Positions 1 through 8,291 of a stretch of DNA of 64,000 nucleotides are shown piece after piece. The notes beneath the pieces are model-generated. The model was not told where the DNA came from. It saw nothing but the letters and a program-made list of their open reading frames with translations, and searched no databases. Position 1 is the stretch's first letter. Every line of letters starts with the position of its first letter. Made by a program: the position numbers and the translations under genes. Source of the stretch: Streptococcus mitis B6 (GTDB lineage: Bacteria; Bacillota; Bacilli; Lactobacillales; Streptococcaceae); the NCBI RefSeq assembly GCF_000027165.1, contig NC_013853.1, positions 1,860,001 through 1,924,000 on the forward strand, given 5' to 3'.

Positions 1-490
1 GTAACCAATCCGTATCTACTTTTTGACCAACCATAAAATGATGTTGGCTAAATTTTTCAAAACCATATCGATTATAAAATGCTTGAGCTTTTGTATTATG
101 TTCCCAAACACCTAGTCAAGCCCAGGAAAAACTATTTTTTGTAGCAAGTTCAAGAGCAAATTCAAACAGTTGCTTACCGAATCCAAATCCTTGGAATTTT
201 TGTAGCACATAGAGGCGTTGAATTTCAAAAGCATCCTCTAATTCTCTCTCAGTTTGGGCACTTCCCCAGTTAACTTTGAGAAAACCGGCTATCTCCTCTT
301 CATGCATAATGAAATAGGTTTCAGAGTCAGGATTTTCCAACTCAGTTAACAAAGTTCTCAGACTATAAGCCTCTTCAAAGTATTCCTGTAACTGCTCTTC
401 CGTATTATCATAAGCAAATGTTTCACGAAAGGTTTGTTTGGCAATTTTAGCCAACACCTCAACATCTGCCATTTCTACTTTTCTAATCAT
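1..490 (-). pseudogene. GNAT N-acetyltransferase, interrupted by an in-frame stop
   Basis: A GNAT-family acetyltransferase reading frame starts at ATG 488-490, overlapping the pheS stop by one base (TAATG). It runs for 124 codons to a TGA at 116-118. Past that TGA the same frame stays open to the window edge and encodes the rest of a GNAT fold: LGVWEHNTKAQAFYNRYGF, then a tail ending in DTDWL. In related proteins this strand is normally preceded by an aromatic residue, so TGG to TGA (Trp to stop) is the simplest explanation. The truncated product keeps the acetyl-CoA pyrophosphate loop (QGFGFGKQLFEFA) but loses the last strand and helix, so it is probably inactive. The true end lies beyond the left edge. 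The gene is probably co-transcribed with pheS. The substrate is unknown. Confidence 0.75.
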
Positions 491-1536
491 TATTTAAACT
501 GTTCTGAGAAGCGGATATCTCCTTGGTAGAAGCCACGAATATCGTTGATTCCGTAACGGAGCATAGCTACACGCTCTTGCCCAAGACCAAAGGCAAATCC
601 AGAGTAAACAGTCGCATCGATACCACTCATTTCAAGGACACGTGGGTGAACCATACCGGCACCCATAATCTCGATCCAACCAGTCTTCTTACAGACATTA
701 CATCCCGCTCTACAACATTTGAAGCAAGAAACGTCCACTTCAACCGATGGCTCTGTGAATGGGAAGTAAGATGGACGCAAACGAATTTGACGCTCTTCAC
801 CGAACATTTTTTGCACAATCAACTGAAGGGTTCCTTGAAGGTCTGCCATAGAGATATTTTTCCCAACTACCAAGCCTTCGATTTGGTGGAACTGGTGACT
901 GTGGGTCGCATCGTCTGTGTCACGACGGAAGACACGCCCTGGTGAGATCATTTTCAAAGGACCTTTAGAAAAATCATGGGCATCCATAGCACGCGCTTGA
1001 ACTGGAGACGTGTGAGTACGGAGCAAGATCTCTTCTGTGATATAGAAAGTATCCTGCATATCACGAGCCGGATGATCTTTGGGAAGGTTCATACGCTCAA
1101 AGTTATAGTAGTCTTGCTCTACTTCAAAACCATCCACGACTTGGTAACCCATCCCAATGAAAATATCTTCGATTTCTTCACTGGTTTGTGTGAGGACATG
1201 ACGGTGACCCGTCGCAACTGGACGACCTGGAAGCGTCACATCGATACTCTCGCTAGCCAGTTGAGCCGCGACTTTCTTTTCTTCCAAGAGCTTAGCTGTT
1301 TCTTCAAAGGCTGCTGTCAAGACATCACGAGCTTCATTGACGTGTTTCCCAATGATTGGACGCATCTCTGCAGAGACATCTTTCATCCCTTTGAGGATTT
1401 CAGTGAGCGAACCCTTTTTACCAAGGACAGAGACACGCAAATCTTGCATCTCTTTTTCATTTTCAGCAGTAATCTGCTTCAAGCTAGCCAGCGTTTCTTC
1501 GCGAAGCGCTTTTAATTGTTCTTCAATAGTTGACAT
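490..1536 (-). CDS. pheS: Phenylalanine--tRNA ligase alpha subunit
   Basis: Cytoplasmic class II aminoacyl-tRNA synthetase subunit that charges tRNA-Phe as an alpha2-beta2 enzyme with PheT. The 348-residue protein has the usual length. It has an N-terminal coiled-coil arm (about 1-90), class II motif 2 near 200-222 (GRVFRRD...THSHQFHQ) and motif 3 near 317-326 ([10 protein letters not shown]). I chose the start at ATG 1534-1536 because GATGGAGG lies just upstream; the longer open frame only reads into the T-box leader. The gene is controlled by that leader. The GNAT pseudogene follows directly, and pheT is expected further left, outside the window. Confidence 0.97.
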   Translation of the reverse strand: MSTIEEQLKALREETLASLKQITAENEKEMQDLRVSVLGKKGSLTEILKGMKDVSAEMRPIIGKHVNEARDVLTAAFEETAKLLEEKKVAAQLASESIDVTLPGRPVATGHRHVLTQTSEEIEDIFIGMGYQVVDGFEVEQDYYNFERMNLPKDHPARDMQDTFYITEEILLRTHTSPVQARAMDAHDFSKGPLKMISPGRVFRRDTDDATHSHQFHQIEGLVVGKNISMADLQGTLQLIVQKMFGEERQIRLRPSYFPFTEPSVEVDVSCFKCCRAGCNVCKKTGWIEIMGAGMVHPRVLEMSGIDATVYSGFAFGLGQERVAMLRYGINDIRGFYQGDIRFSEQFK

Positions 1537-1571
1537 AATTCCTCCATCAGTCGCTCGTAGATAAAAAGAAA

Positions 1572-1762
1572 ACCACATGCCAAAAACTCCACTCGGAGCG
1601 TTGACACGCGGTACCATCCGTTTTCATCTGACAAGTCAGACCTTCATTTCTAAATCCATGCGCAAGTGAATTCACCCAGCTTTCATATAGAGAGCTTGCA
1701 GTCACGGCTCTCCTCCCTGATATACTTCCCTTGAGTTACTAGTCTTGCGGATTCCTATTCAA
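1572..1762 (-). promoter_or_regulatory. T-box leader of pheS
   Basis: The minus strand carries a T-box antiterminator core, GGATGGTACCGCGTG, at about 1606-1620. It is followed by a short terminator-type hairpin (CTCC/GGAG) and TTTTT. Upstream is a long stem-I region with a TTC triplet at 1668-1670 inside a GTGAATTCAC context. This is a plausible specifier codon for tRNA-Phe. Uncharged tRNA-Phe would be expected to stabilise the antiterminator and allow pheS transcription. The family assignment rests on the core motif, its position and the cognate gene; the specifier assignment is inference. Confidence 0.85.
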
Positions 1763-1771
1763 TTACTACTT

Positions 1772-1800
1772 AGTTTATCAGATTTTTAGTTAAAAAACAA
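1772..1800 (-). promoter_or_regulatory. Probable pheS promoter
   Basis: Minus strand: -35 TTGTTT (1795-1800), 17-bp spacer, -10 TAAACT (1772-1777), just upstream of the T-box leader. Confidence 0.5.
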
Positions 1801-1806
1801 GTTAGA

Positions 1807-2286
1807 TTAGACTAATTTCAGTATAAAACTCGTTCCTTTTTCCGTTGCTCCATCTTCCACAAATCCAAGCGACTTGAAACACCTCCTAGAAGCATGATTG
1901 TAGGTATAGATTTCCTTGACTTTCAATTCTTTCCACCCTTTTACTCGAGCCAATTCAATCAAAGTACTTAGAACCTTTTTCCCAAGCCCTAGATGTTGAT
2001 AAGCGGGATTCCCAATCACAATGGGGAGATTATCCTGAGATAGAGTAACATCCCCAATTGGAAACCATTCTCCCTTGTCCTTGACTTCAATCCAAAAAAG
2101 CTCACCATGCTGATCCAAATAGGAATACATAGCTTCCAAGGCCGCTGGACTGTAAGGTCTCTTCACACCATCTACGAGGTAAACCAAGTTCACATCCTGA
2201 TACCAAGCAAAAGCTTCCTCACAATGATTGACCTTATAATAAGGAACAAGACGCAGTGCATTATCTATTTGTAGGGTCTGTTTCAT
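1807..2286 (-). CDS. GNAT family N-acetyltransferase
   Basis: A 159-residue acetyltransferase of the GNAT fold. The acetyl-CoA-binding segment is visible as YQHLGLGKKVLSTLIELA, followed by the terminal segment NHASRRCFKSLGFVEDG. The N-terminal part (EAFAWYQDVNLVYLVDGV) resembles GNAT proteins of unknown substrate. The start overlaps the upstream ParB-like gene by 26 bp and is preceded by AAAGGAAAG, so translation is probably coupled. The ParB-like gene, the PAP2 gene and ribU lie upstream on the same strand and could share a transcript. Substrate unknown. Confidence 0.85.
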   Translation of the reverse strand: MKQTLQIDNALRLVPYYKVNHCEEAFAWYQDVNLVYLVDGVKRPYSPAALEAMYSYLDQHGELFWIEVKDKGEWFPIGDVTLSQDNLPIVIGNPAYQHLGLGKKVLSTLIELARVKGWKELKVKEIYTYNHASRRCFKSLGFVEDGATEKGTSFILKLV

Positions 2287-2680
2287 CTGCTTTCCTTTTC
2301 AATAAGAGAGTTGCTGCTTGATTAAAACCCTCACACCAGTTATACCATTTTGCTTCATACTCATCTTGAGGTAAGATATGATTTTTTAAATCCAGAACAG
2401 AGTAAATCTTTCTTTTCTCACAAGCTTGCGCATAGAGATGATATAGTTCATCACCGCCGTCTCTATCCCACTCAGCAGAAATCGTATCCCGACCTGCCAA
2501 TAAAGCCTGATAAGCCCTATGATGCCCATCTGTAATCAACAAGCAATTTCCAAATGTAAGAATACTAATTGGATCAACATTGTTTAGTTCTACAGACTGA
2601 TAAAGCATCTGAATATCTTGCAACTTCTTTTCTGATAAATATAGTTGAGTCGGATGAAGATCTGCTATACTGACTTTCAT
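2261..2680 (-). CDS. ParB/sulfiredoxin-fold domain protein
   Basis: A 139-residue protein with a ParB/Srx-type N-terminal domain. It opens with a strand followed by the helix SEKKLQDIQMLYQS, then has the hallmark loop LLITDGHHRAYQAL near residues 48-61, equivalent to the nucleotide-binding GxxRxxA/DGHHR motif of this fold. It has no helix-turn-helix or dimerisation domain like chromosomal ParB, so a role in chromosome partitioning is unlikely. Stand-alone members of the fold include nucleases and the free serine kinase SerK; I cannot tell which applies. AGGAG precedes ATG 2680. It overlaps the following GNAT gene by 26 bp. Confidence 0.75.
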   Translation of the reverse strand: MKVSIADLHPTQLYLSEKKLQDIQMLYQSVELNNVDPISILTFGNCLLITDGHHRAYQALLAGRDTISAEWDRDGGDELYHLYAQACEKRKIYSVLDLKNHILPQDEYEAKWYNWCEGFNQAATLLLKRKADETDPTNR

Positions 2681-2707
2681 TTCTTTCTCCTCAAGGGAAT
2701 TTGATAC

Positions 2708-3358
2708 TCACTTCTGCTTACCTGTAAATCGCCATTGGAAGCGGAGCTTATCATAAAAGGGAAACTCGATAAACAAGACTCCCAAGCCTACACAGAGACT
2801 AGCAAGAACATCTGATGGATAGTGAACTCCCAGATAGACCCTTGATACCAGCACACTGACTAGGTAGAGGCCAAGGACGATTTGCACAATTTTTCTCCAG
2901 ACTGGATCTTTCATCCGTTGACTAAGGACGACAATCAGAGTGCCTACCATCAAGGTTACAGCCAGAGAATGGCCGCTTGGAAAGGAAAATCCCTTCTCCT
3001 CAACCAAGTGTAAAATAGATGGTCGTGGACGCTGGTAGATATTTTTAAAGGTCACGATTAAAAGACCTGCCAAAGCCAGATTTCCCAGCATAAAGAAACT
3101 TTCTATCTTCCATCGCTTACGATAAAAGATAAAAGCTGTAATGACAACCCAAGTGATAATCACTGGGATATCAATCAAGCGTGTGATGGCCCTGAAAAGA
3201 ATAGTCAAGTAATCTGGCAAGTCTCCTCGAACGGCAGTCTGAATCGGTTGGTCAAAACCGACCAGCGTTTCAGGGTAAAATTTGACCATGTAGCCAAGAA
3301 TAACGAAAAGTAAAAGGGCAAAACTGCCCTTCATTAAAAATGTTTGTTTATCTTTCAT
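2708..3358 (-). CDS. PAP2-family membrane phosphatase
   Basis: A 216-residue polytopic membrane protein of the type 2 phosphatidic acid phosphatase family. All three signature blocks are present: KNIYQRPRP (105-112), FPSGHS (126-131) and SRVYLGVHYPSD (172-183), giving the expected catalytic His pair. Typical substrates are lipid (pyro)phosphates such as undecaprenyl pyrophosphate. The start overlaps the end of ribU by 11 bp and has no good Shine-Dalgarno sequence, suggesting translational coupling and shared FMN-riboswitch control. The substrate here is not known. Confidence 0.88.
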   Translation of the reverse strand: MKDKQTFLMKGSFALLLFVILGYMVKFYPETLVGFDQPIQTAVRGDLPDYLTILFRAITRLIDIPVIITWVVITAFIFYRKRWKIESFFMLGNLALAGLLIVTFKNIYQRPRPSILHLVEEKGFSFPSGHSLAVTLMVGTLIVVLSQRMKDPVWRKIVQIVLGLYLVSVLVSRVYLGVHYPSDVLASLCVGLGVLFIEFPFYDKLRFQWRFTGKQK

Positions 3359-3911
3359 AATGTTTTAAGGTTGGTTTCAAAAGGACGTACAACAACCAGA
3401 ATGAAACAGAAAAGATTACACCTTCAATCAAGTTAAAAGGCAACACCATAGTCATTAGGTAGTTGGAAAGTCCCAAAATTTTTCCAATATCAAAGTTAGC
3501 AAACTTAGCGTACAAAGGAACAGCGTAAACATAGTTGAGAACCAACATTGCCACAGTTAAACCAACAGTCCCAGCTAGAGAGCCTAGTAGGAAACGAAGA
3601 GCTGTCCGTTCCTTTTTCCAAATCAAAGCAAATACGATGACAAAAACTCCCAAAGCTACGATATTCATCGGCAAACCAATGTAAGTATTCACTCCTTGAC
3701 TATTAAGAAGCAATTTCAAGAGTGAGCGAAGCAAGAGAATTCCTAGAGCAGCAGGCAAATCCATGACTACCAGACCCACAAGGACTGGCAAGATACTAAA
3801 TTCGATCTTGAGGAAGGACGCCGCTGGTAAAAGCGGAAAGTCAAAGTACATCAGCACAAATGAGATGGCTGATAGAATCGCAATGGTCGAAAGTCGACGT
3901 GTGTTTGTCAT
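3348..3911 (-). CDS. ribU: Riboflavin ECF transporter S component RibU
   Basis: Integral membrane substrate-binding subunit that captures riboflavin and works with a shared ECF energising module (EcfA/A'/T). The 187-residue protein has the ECF S-component look: about six hydrophobic segments, beginning MTNTRRLSTIAILSAISF. I place the start at ATG 3909-3911 because GGAGG lies 8 nt upstream; an in-frame TTG further up would overlap that ribosome-binding site. The FMN riboswitch directly upstream supports the substrate. It overlaps the PAP2 gene. Confidence 0.93.
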   Translation of the reverse strand: MTNTRRLSTIAILSAISFVLMYFDFPLLPAASFLKIEFSILPVLVGLVVMDLPAALGILLLRSLLKLLLNSQGVNTYIGLPMNIVALGVFVIVFALIWKKERTALRFLLGSLAGTVGLTVAMLVLNYVYAVPLYAKFANFDIGKILGLSNYLMTMVLPFNLIEGVIFSVSFWLLYVLLKPTLKHYER

Positions 3912-4079
3912 AACAGGTTCCTCCAATTTTCTATAAAATCAGAAGAAGTTAGAAAGGATTCCTCTATCTATTCTCACTTTTTATATCCCAAAAGTTTCCT
4001 CTCACTCTATTAAGGAAATTCAAGCAAGCGGTTACAGTTTAGCTATAAATCTATCAGAACAGACAAAGCTATTCTTTCG

Positions 4080-4306
4080 TCTTCTCCCATCCAGACTATA
4101 CTGTCGGTTGTGGAATCTCACCACATCAGCTTGCGCTCGCGGACTTCTTTAAAGAGAAGGAAATAGAGACTTTTCTTTTAGACTAGGCGACAAGCTGTAG
4201 GCATAACTTCTGGTTAGGCAAAGCTTGTCAACAAAGTATAAAAGGAAAAGATCATTTCCTAGTTAAAGTCACCGCCGGTCGGGAATTTCACCCTGCCCTG
4301 AAGACT
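4080..4306 (-). promoter_or_regulatory. FMN riboswitch (RFN element)
   Basis: The minus strand contains the conserved RFN blocks in order: GGGCAGGGTGAAATTCCCG, ACCGGCGGT, CCGCGAGCG, GGTGAGATTCC and CCGACAGTATAGTCTGGATG. The outer stem is GTCTTC paired with GAAGAC. FMN binding is known to lower expression of riboflavin uptake and synthesis genes; here the target is ribU and the genes behind it. About 165 nt separate the aptamer from the ribU start. I could not make out a clear terminator or sequestering helix there. Confidence 0.93.
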
Positions 4307-4311
4307 CTTTT

Positions 4312-4340
4312 ATCATAACAAAAAACGCTTGCAAGCGCAA
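4312..4340 (-). promoter_or_regulatory. Probable promoter of the ribU unit
   Basis: Minus strand: -35 TTGCGC (4335-4340), 17-bp spacer, -10 TATGAT (4312-4317). Initiation would fall at the first base pairs of the FMN aptamer. The promoter overlaps a CGCTTGCAAGCG palindrome followed by T6, which may also act as a weak terminator for trmL. Confidence 0.6.
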
Positions 4341-4368
4341 ACATTTTGTTCATTTTCATTTTCATTTT

Positions 4369-4872
4369 TTATTTCAATTTATCCACTTCATAGGTATGAA
4401 CAAGCTCAAGACCTGAAAAGTTCTGCTGGCGAAGGGCTTCGTAGACAATCATGCAGACGGTATTAGACACATTGAGACTGCGGACATGTTCATCATTCAT
4501 AGGAATACGGAGAGCCTTCTCAGGATGTTCTCGCATAAAGTCCTCCGGCAAGCCCTTGTCTTCACGTCCAAAGAGAAAATAATGGTCTTCATTAGTCGAT
4601 AAATCCACATCAGAATAGACTTTTTCCGCGAATTTCGAAATCAGATAGAGTTTTCCCTTCATCTGAGACATGAAATCCTCCAAACTCTCGTAAAAATAAA
4701 TCTCTAGCTTATCCCAATAATCCAATCCAGCTCGCTTCATCTTGCGGTCGTCAATAGGAAAGCCCATTGGCTTGATGATGTGGAGGGGAGAATTGGTCGC
4801 AGCGCAAGTACGCGCGATATTGCCTGTATTTTGTGGAATTTGAGGTTCAAATAATACAATGTGATTTGTCAT
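4369..4872 (-). CDS. trmL: tRNA (cytidine/uridine(34)-2'-O)-methyltransferase TrmL
   Basis: A 167-residue SPOUT-class (TrmH family) methyltransferase. Family members 2'-O-methylate the wobble base of tRNA-Leu isoacceptors using SAM. Visible signatures are the N-terminal [19 protein letters not shown], the SAM-knot segment [14 protein letters not shown] and [19 protein letters not shown]. The start is ATG 4870-4872 with AAAGGAAGC upstream; the longer frame to 4911 runs into a terminator hairpin. Transcription starts at a strong promoter about 130 bp upstream, so the gene lies behind an attenuator-like leader. Confidence 0.92.
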   Translation of the reverse strand: MTNHIVLFEPQIPQNTGNIARTCAATNSPLHIIKPMGFPIDDRKMKRAGLDYWDKLEIYFYESLEDFMSQMKGKLYLISKFAEKVYSDVDLSTNEDHYFLFGREDKGLPEDFMREHPEKALRIPMNDEHVRSLNVSNTVCMIVYEALRQQNFSGLELVHTYEVDKLK

Positions 4873-4895
4873 GACTTGCTTCCTTTCACCATTGC

Positions 4896-4998
4896 AAAAA
4901 AATAGCCACACTGCTCGGAGTCAAGCTCAGCAAACAGCGTGGTTAAGGCATCGTTAACTTACCTCACAACAGGTTTGAAGTAAATCAGCGAAACTACT
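4896..4998 (-). promoter_or_regulatory. trmL leader with intrinsic terminator (candidate attenuator RNA)
   Basis: Between the trmL promoter and its ribosome-binding site the minus strand has an 8-bp stem, CCACGCTG/CAGTGTGG (4935-4942 with 4906-4913), followed by a run of seven T. This is a textbook intrinsic terminator. Immediately before it, GGT..GTTAA and TTAACC can form a second helix that shares the CC of the terminator stem, so the two look mutually exclusive. Such an arrangement is known upstream of RNA methyltransferase genes in Lactobacillales, but I cannot confirm the family. Confidence 0.65.
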
Positions 4999-5003
4999 TT
5001 CTT

Positions 5004-5031
5004 AGTATAACACTTTCAGAATCATTGTCAA
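5004..5031 (-). promoter_or_regulatory. trmL promoter
   Basis: Minus strand: consensus -35 TTGACA (5026-5031), 16-bp spacer, -10 TATACT (5004-5009). Confidence 0.75.
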
Positions 5032-5064
5032 TAGAAACGACTTGATTTTTTCAATTTTTTCAAG

Positions 5065-5895
5065 CTATTTCCAAGGGTTGTAAAATCGTCCCTGATTCTG
5101 CAAGATAAGTAGTAAACTAGCTACTAAAAACAAGGCTGCCAAGAGCAAAGTAAGATAGTCTCCTTTTTTCAAGACCTGATAACTATACCAAGTGCGTTTT
5201 TTCTCTTTCCCAAAGCGTCGAAGCTCCATGGCAGTCGCGATGGTATCAATGCGTTCTAGCGAGCTGAAAATCAAGGGAGTAATAATGCGCAGATTGCCTT
5301 TGATTCGTTGCATAAGAGAAGCTTTCTTGGATAATTCCATCCCACGCGCTTCCTGAGACATCTTGATAGTAAAGAATTCTTCCTGCAAATCTGGAATATA
5401 GCGCAAAGTCAGGCTGACTGAATAGGCAATCTTGTAAGGCACACCAATTTGATTTAAACTGGAAGCAAACTGACTAGGGTGGGTTGTCATCAAAAAGATA
5501 ATAGCCAGAGGAATGGTGCAAAGGTACTTAATAGCCAAATTTAGCAGATAAAAGAGCTCTTGACTGGTCAGAGTGTAGGCACCGATTCCCTGCCAAATCA
5601 CACTTCTCTCTCCATAAAGTCCAACCCCATACTCGGGAGAAAAGAGATAGACCATCAAGACATTCAAAATCGCAAATACCGTCGCAAAAACAGCTACAAA
5701 GGAAACATCTTTAAAACGGATTTCTGACAAATAGAGGAGAAATATCGAAAAGATGGCAATCAGAACAAGCAGTCTGGTATCATAGCTAATCATGGCCGCC
5801 AATGACACGAGAATGAAAAAGAGGAGTTTCCCAGCTCCTGACAAGCGATGAATCACAGTATCTCTATGCTGGTAACCGATTAATTTAGCTTGCAT
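5065..5895 (-). CDS. ECF transporter transmembrane subunit EcfT
   Basis: A 276-residue membrane subunit that couples the ATPases of an energy-coupling-factor importer to its S component. It has several hydrophobic segments, a soluble coupling region with the EcfT-type ARG motif ([11 protein letters not shown] near 180) and a second Ala-Arg-Gly-like element in the [10 protein letters not shown] segment. It starts at ATG 5895 after AAGGAGAGAAGG and overlaps the end of the fused ATPase gene by 16 bp, so the two are one operon. The likely S component is the UPF0397 protein upstream. Confidence 0.9.
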   Translation of the reverse strand: MQAKLIGYQHRDTVIHRLSGAGKLLFFILVSLAAMISYDTRLLVLIAIFSIFLLYLSEIRFKDVSFVAVFATVFAILNVLMVYLFSPEYGVGLYGERSVIWQGIGAYTLTSQELFYLLNLAIKYLCTIPLAIIFLMTTHPSQFASSLNQIGVPYKIAYSVSLTLRYIPDLQEEFFTIKMSQEARGMELSKKASLMQRIKGNLRIITPLIFSSLERIDTIATAMELRRFGKEKKRTWYSYQVLKKGDYLTLLLAALFLVASLLLILQNQGRFYNPWK

Positions 5896-7562
5896 CCTTC
5901 TCTCCTTTCTTTGTAAAATGCCGTTAAAGCAAGTGGATCCACGTCTAGTTTCTTGGCCAAGTTGAAGATTGAAGTTTCTTTTAGATTGGCTTTTACTAAC
6001 AGCTCAGGATTGCTCAAAAGACTAGCTGGATCAGTATCGGCAATCAATTCCCCATCCACCATGACAAGAGCTCGGTCTGAATAATCCAGCATCAATTGCA
6101 TATCATGGGTAATCATGACAATGGTATGCCCTTTTTGATGTAACTCTTCGAGAAATTCCATAATCTCAGTATAGTTCTTCTGGTCTTGACCTGCTGTCGG
6201 TTCATCTAGGAGGATAATTTCAGCCCCTAAGACCAAAATCGATGCAATAGTCACACGTTTTTTCTGACCAAATGACAGGGCAGAAATGGGCCAATTACGG
6301 AATTCATAGAGACCACAGATTTTCAAGGTTTCATAGACTCTCGTTTCAATTTCCTTCTCGTCCACACCTCGCAAACGAAGTCCCAGAGCTACCTCATCAA
6401 AAATCATGCTGGTCGAAATCATTTGATTGGGATTTTGTAGCACATAGCCTACTCGTCCCGCCCGCTCTGCAACAGAATCTCCTTTTATATCCTGTCCTTC
6501 CCAAAGAAAGCGGCCTTCAGTCTGAATAAAGCTGCTTAAGGCCTTGGCTAGAGTTGATTTCCCCGCTCCATTTTTTCCGACAATGGCAATTTTTTCACCC
6601 TTTTTAATATCTAAATGAATGAATTTTAAAATCGGTCTATCATCATAAGAAAAAGACACGTCCTCTAATTTAAAGAGTGACTGCAATTCTGGGGTTTCTT
6701 TTGCCAGTTCATTCTGCAGCTGAACCTGACCTTTTGAGATGGACAAGTTATCCAGATCTGCTAATTGTTCTTCCTTGACTAAATCCACACCCAATTGACG
6801 GAGAGTGGTTAGATAAAGGGGTTCTCGAATTCCATTTTGTGTCAATAAATCAGTCGCCAGTAGCTGGTCAGGTCCACCATTAAAGAGGATACGACTATTG
6901 TTTATCAAGACAATCCGATCCACAGGGCGATGCAGAACGTCCTCCAAACGGTGCTCAATAATAAGGGTCGTCGTCCCCTCTTCCTTATGAATCTGGTCAA
7001 TCAATTCGATAATATCCTGACCTGACTTGGGATCCAGATTGGCGAGTGGCTCATCAAACAAGAGAATCGGACTCTCATCAATCAAGACACCAGCCAGACT
7101 GACCCGCTGCTTTTGTCCACCAGACAAATCCTGGGGACGCTGAGCTAGTAAAGGGAGAAGGTCCAGCTTTTCAGCCCATTTATGAACACGGCTTTTCATC
7201 TCCTCTAGATTTGTCACATCATTTTCCAGAGCAAAAGCCAAATCTTCTGCCACAGACAAGCCAATAAACTGCCCATCTGTATCCTGCAAAACTGTGCTAA
7301 CCAGATGAGACTTATCATAGATGCTCATATCAAAGGCCGCTTGCCCCTTGATTAAAAATTCTCCAGACATCTGGCCCTTGTAAATATTGGGAATAATTCC
7401 ATTCAAACACTGACCCAAGGTAGACTTGCCTGACCCCGATGGCCCAACAATTAAGACTTTCTCTCCCTTGTAAATGGTCAAGTCCACCCCTTGCAAGGTC
7501 GGTTCTTGTTGTGTTTCATACCGGAAAGAGAAATCCTTCCACTCAATTATAGCTTCTTTCAT
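5880..7562 (-). CDS. ECF transporter ATPase, two fused ABC domains
   Basis: A 560-residue protein with two complete ABC ATPase modules in one chain. The first has Walker A at 40-48 (GPSGSGKST), LSGGQ at 146-150 and Walker B at 167-171. The second has Walker A at 329-336 (GKNGAGKS), LSFGQ at 429-433 and Walker B at 449-454. It corresponds to EcfA plus EcfA' fused (YkoD-type), and powers uptake with EcfT, encoded directly downstream with a 16-bp overlap. A terminator lies between it and the S-component gene, so it probably has its own promoter near 7600 (TATGATAAAAT). The substrate is not evident. Confidence 0.92.
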   Translation of the reverse strand: MKEAIIEWKDFSFRYETQQEPTLQGVDLTIYKGEKVLIVGPSGSGKSTLGQCLNGIIPNIYKGQMSGEFLIKGQAAFDMSIYDKSHLVSTVLQDTDGQFIGLSVAEDLAFALENDVTNLEEMKSRVHKWAEKLDLLPLLAQRPQDLSGGQKQRVSLAGVLIDESPILLFDEPLANLDPKSGQDIIELIDQIHKEEGTTTLIIEHRLEDVLHRPVDRIVLINNSRILFNGGPDQLLATDLLTQNGIREPLYLTTLRQLGVDLVKEEQLADLDNLSISKGQVQLQNELAKETPELQSLFKLEDVSFSYDDRPILKFIHLDIKKGEKIAIVGKNGAGKSTLAKALSSFIQTEGRFLWEGQDIKGDSVAERAGRVGYVLQNPNQMISTSMIFDEVALGLRLRGVDEKEIETRVYETLKICGLYEFRNWPISALSFGQKKRVTIASILVLGAEIILLDEPTAGQDQKNYTEIMEFLEELHQKGHTIVMITHDMQLMLDYSDRALVMVDGELIADTDPASLLSNPELLVKANLKETSIFNLAKKLDVDPLALTAFYKERREGCKLN

Positions 7563-7696
7563 CTTACTCTCTTCATTCGCTTCTTAGACTTCTATTTTAT
7601 CATAAATCAAGCCTTTCTTGCAGTCTCTTCTCTTAAAATCTTAGCGCCAAAAAGATTCCTATCCTAGCTTACTTGCCTAACTAATCTATAAACATC

Positions 7697-7718
7697 GAAA
7701 AAGACTGGTTGCCCAGCC
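7697..7718 (-). terminator. Terminator after the UPF0397 gene
   Basis: Minus strand GGCTGG-GCAA-CCAGTC followed by TTTTT. It separates the S-component gene from the ATPase/EcfT pair. Confidence 0.75.
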
Positions 7719-7730
7719 TTCCCCATCATT

Positions 7731-8276
7731 TTAGTCCTTTTTCAAACTTCCTGCACGAGTTTGAGTTCCTGCATAGGCAAGCAAGAGAAGAGTTCCTGCA
7801 ATAGCTACAGATACACCATTAGCAATTCCCGCAACAATCCCTTGGGCAAATACTTTTTCTGCAGCTTCTTGATAAATCACAACATCTCCAAGTGGTGCCA
7901 AGACACCCCAAACCAGAGCATTTGCAAGTAGTTGAATGAGGTTAAAAATGAGAATATCTTTCCAGTCAAAGACACCATTAATCACGCGAACGTACTTTCT
8001 AAATAGCCCCACAGCTAGACCAAAGAGCCCGCTAGCAATAATCCAAGTCCACCAAAGACCGTAGCCAGCAAGAGAGTCCTTCACTGCATGACCAATTAAA
8101 CCAACAAGTAATCCCACTAGAGGGCCAAAAATGATAGACAAGAGGCTCTGTACCGCATACTGAAGCTGGATGCTTGTATTTGGAACAGGTGTCGGAATGC
8201 TGATCATCCCGATAACAACAAAGAGCGCAGCTCCAACACCGATAGCAACAACTTGTTTAATTGATTGATTTTTCAT
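7731..8276 (-). CDS. UPF0397 ECF-type S component
   Basis: A 181-residue membrane protein of the UPF0397/ECF riboflavin-type S-component family, with about five or six hydrophobic segments ([19 protein letters not shown] at the N-terminus). It is expected to bind a small metabolite and pair with the EcfT and fused ATPase encoded downstream. It starts at ATG 8276 after AGGAG, 15 bp behind the DUF62 gene, and the two probably share a transcript that ends at the terminator at 7697-7718. The neighbouring SAM-cleaving enzyme suggests a substrate linked to adenosine, methionine or methylthio compounds. That is inference; family annotation as a riboflavin carrier is not evidence for riboflavin here. 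Confidence 0.85.
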   Translation of the reverse strand: MKNQSIKQVVAIGVGAALFVVIGMISIPTPVPNTSIQLQYAVQSLLSIIFGPLVGLLVGLIGHAVKDSLAGYGLWWTWIIASGLFGLAVGLFRKYVRVINGVFDWKDILIFNLIQLLANALVWGVLAPLGDVVIYQEAAEKVFAQGIVAGIANGVSVAIAGTLLLLAYAGTQTRAGSLKKD

Positions 8277-8291
8277 CTATATTCTCCTATT

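Noticed and set aside
490..1617. Longer pheS start (27 extra residues)
   Set aside because: The extension reads through the T-box antiterminator and terminator. The conserved protein start, with a Shine-Dalgarno sequence, is at 1536.
2261..2680. Chromosome-partitioning ParB
   Set aside because: It lacks the HTH and dimerisation domains, and no ParA or parS-like context is present.
4312..4340. cre site at the ribU promoter
   Set aside because: TTGCAAGCGTTTTTT resembles a cre but lacks the conserved C in the second half. It is better explained as promoter plus a weak terminator palindrome.
4873..4911. Longer trmL start
   Set aside because: It would begin inside the leader terminator. [11 protein letters not shown] at 4872 matches the family and has a ribosome-binding site.
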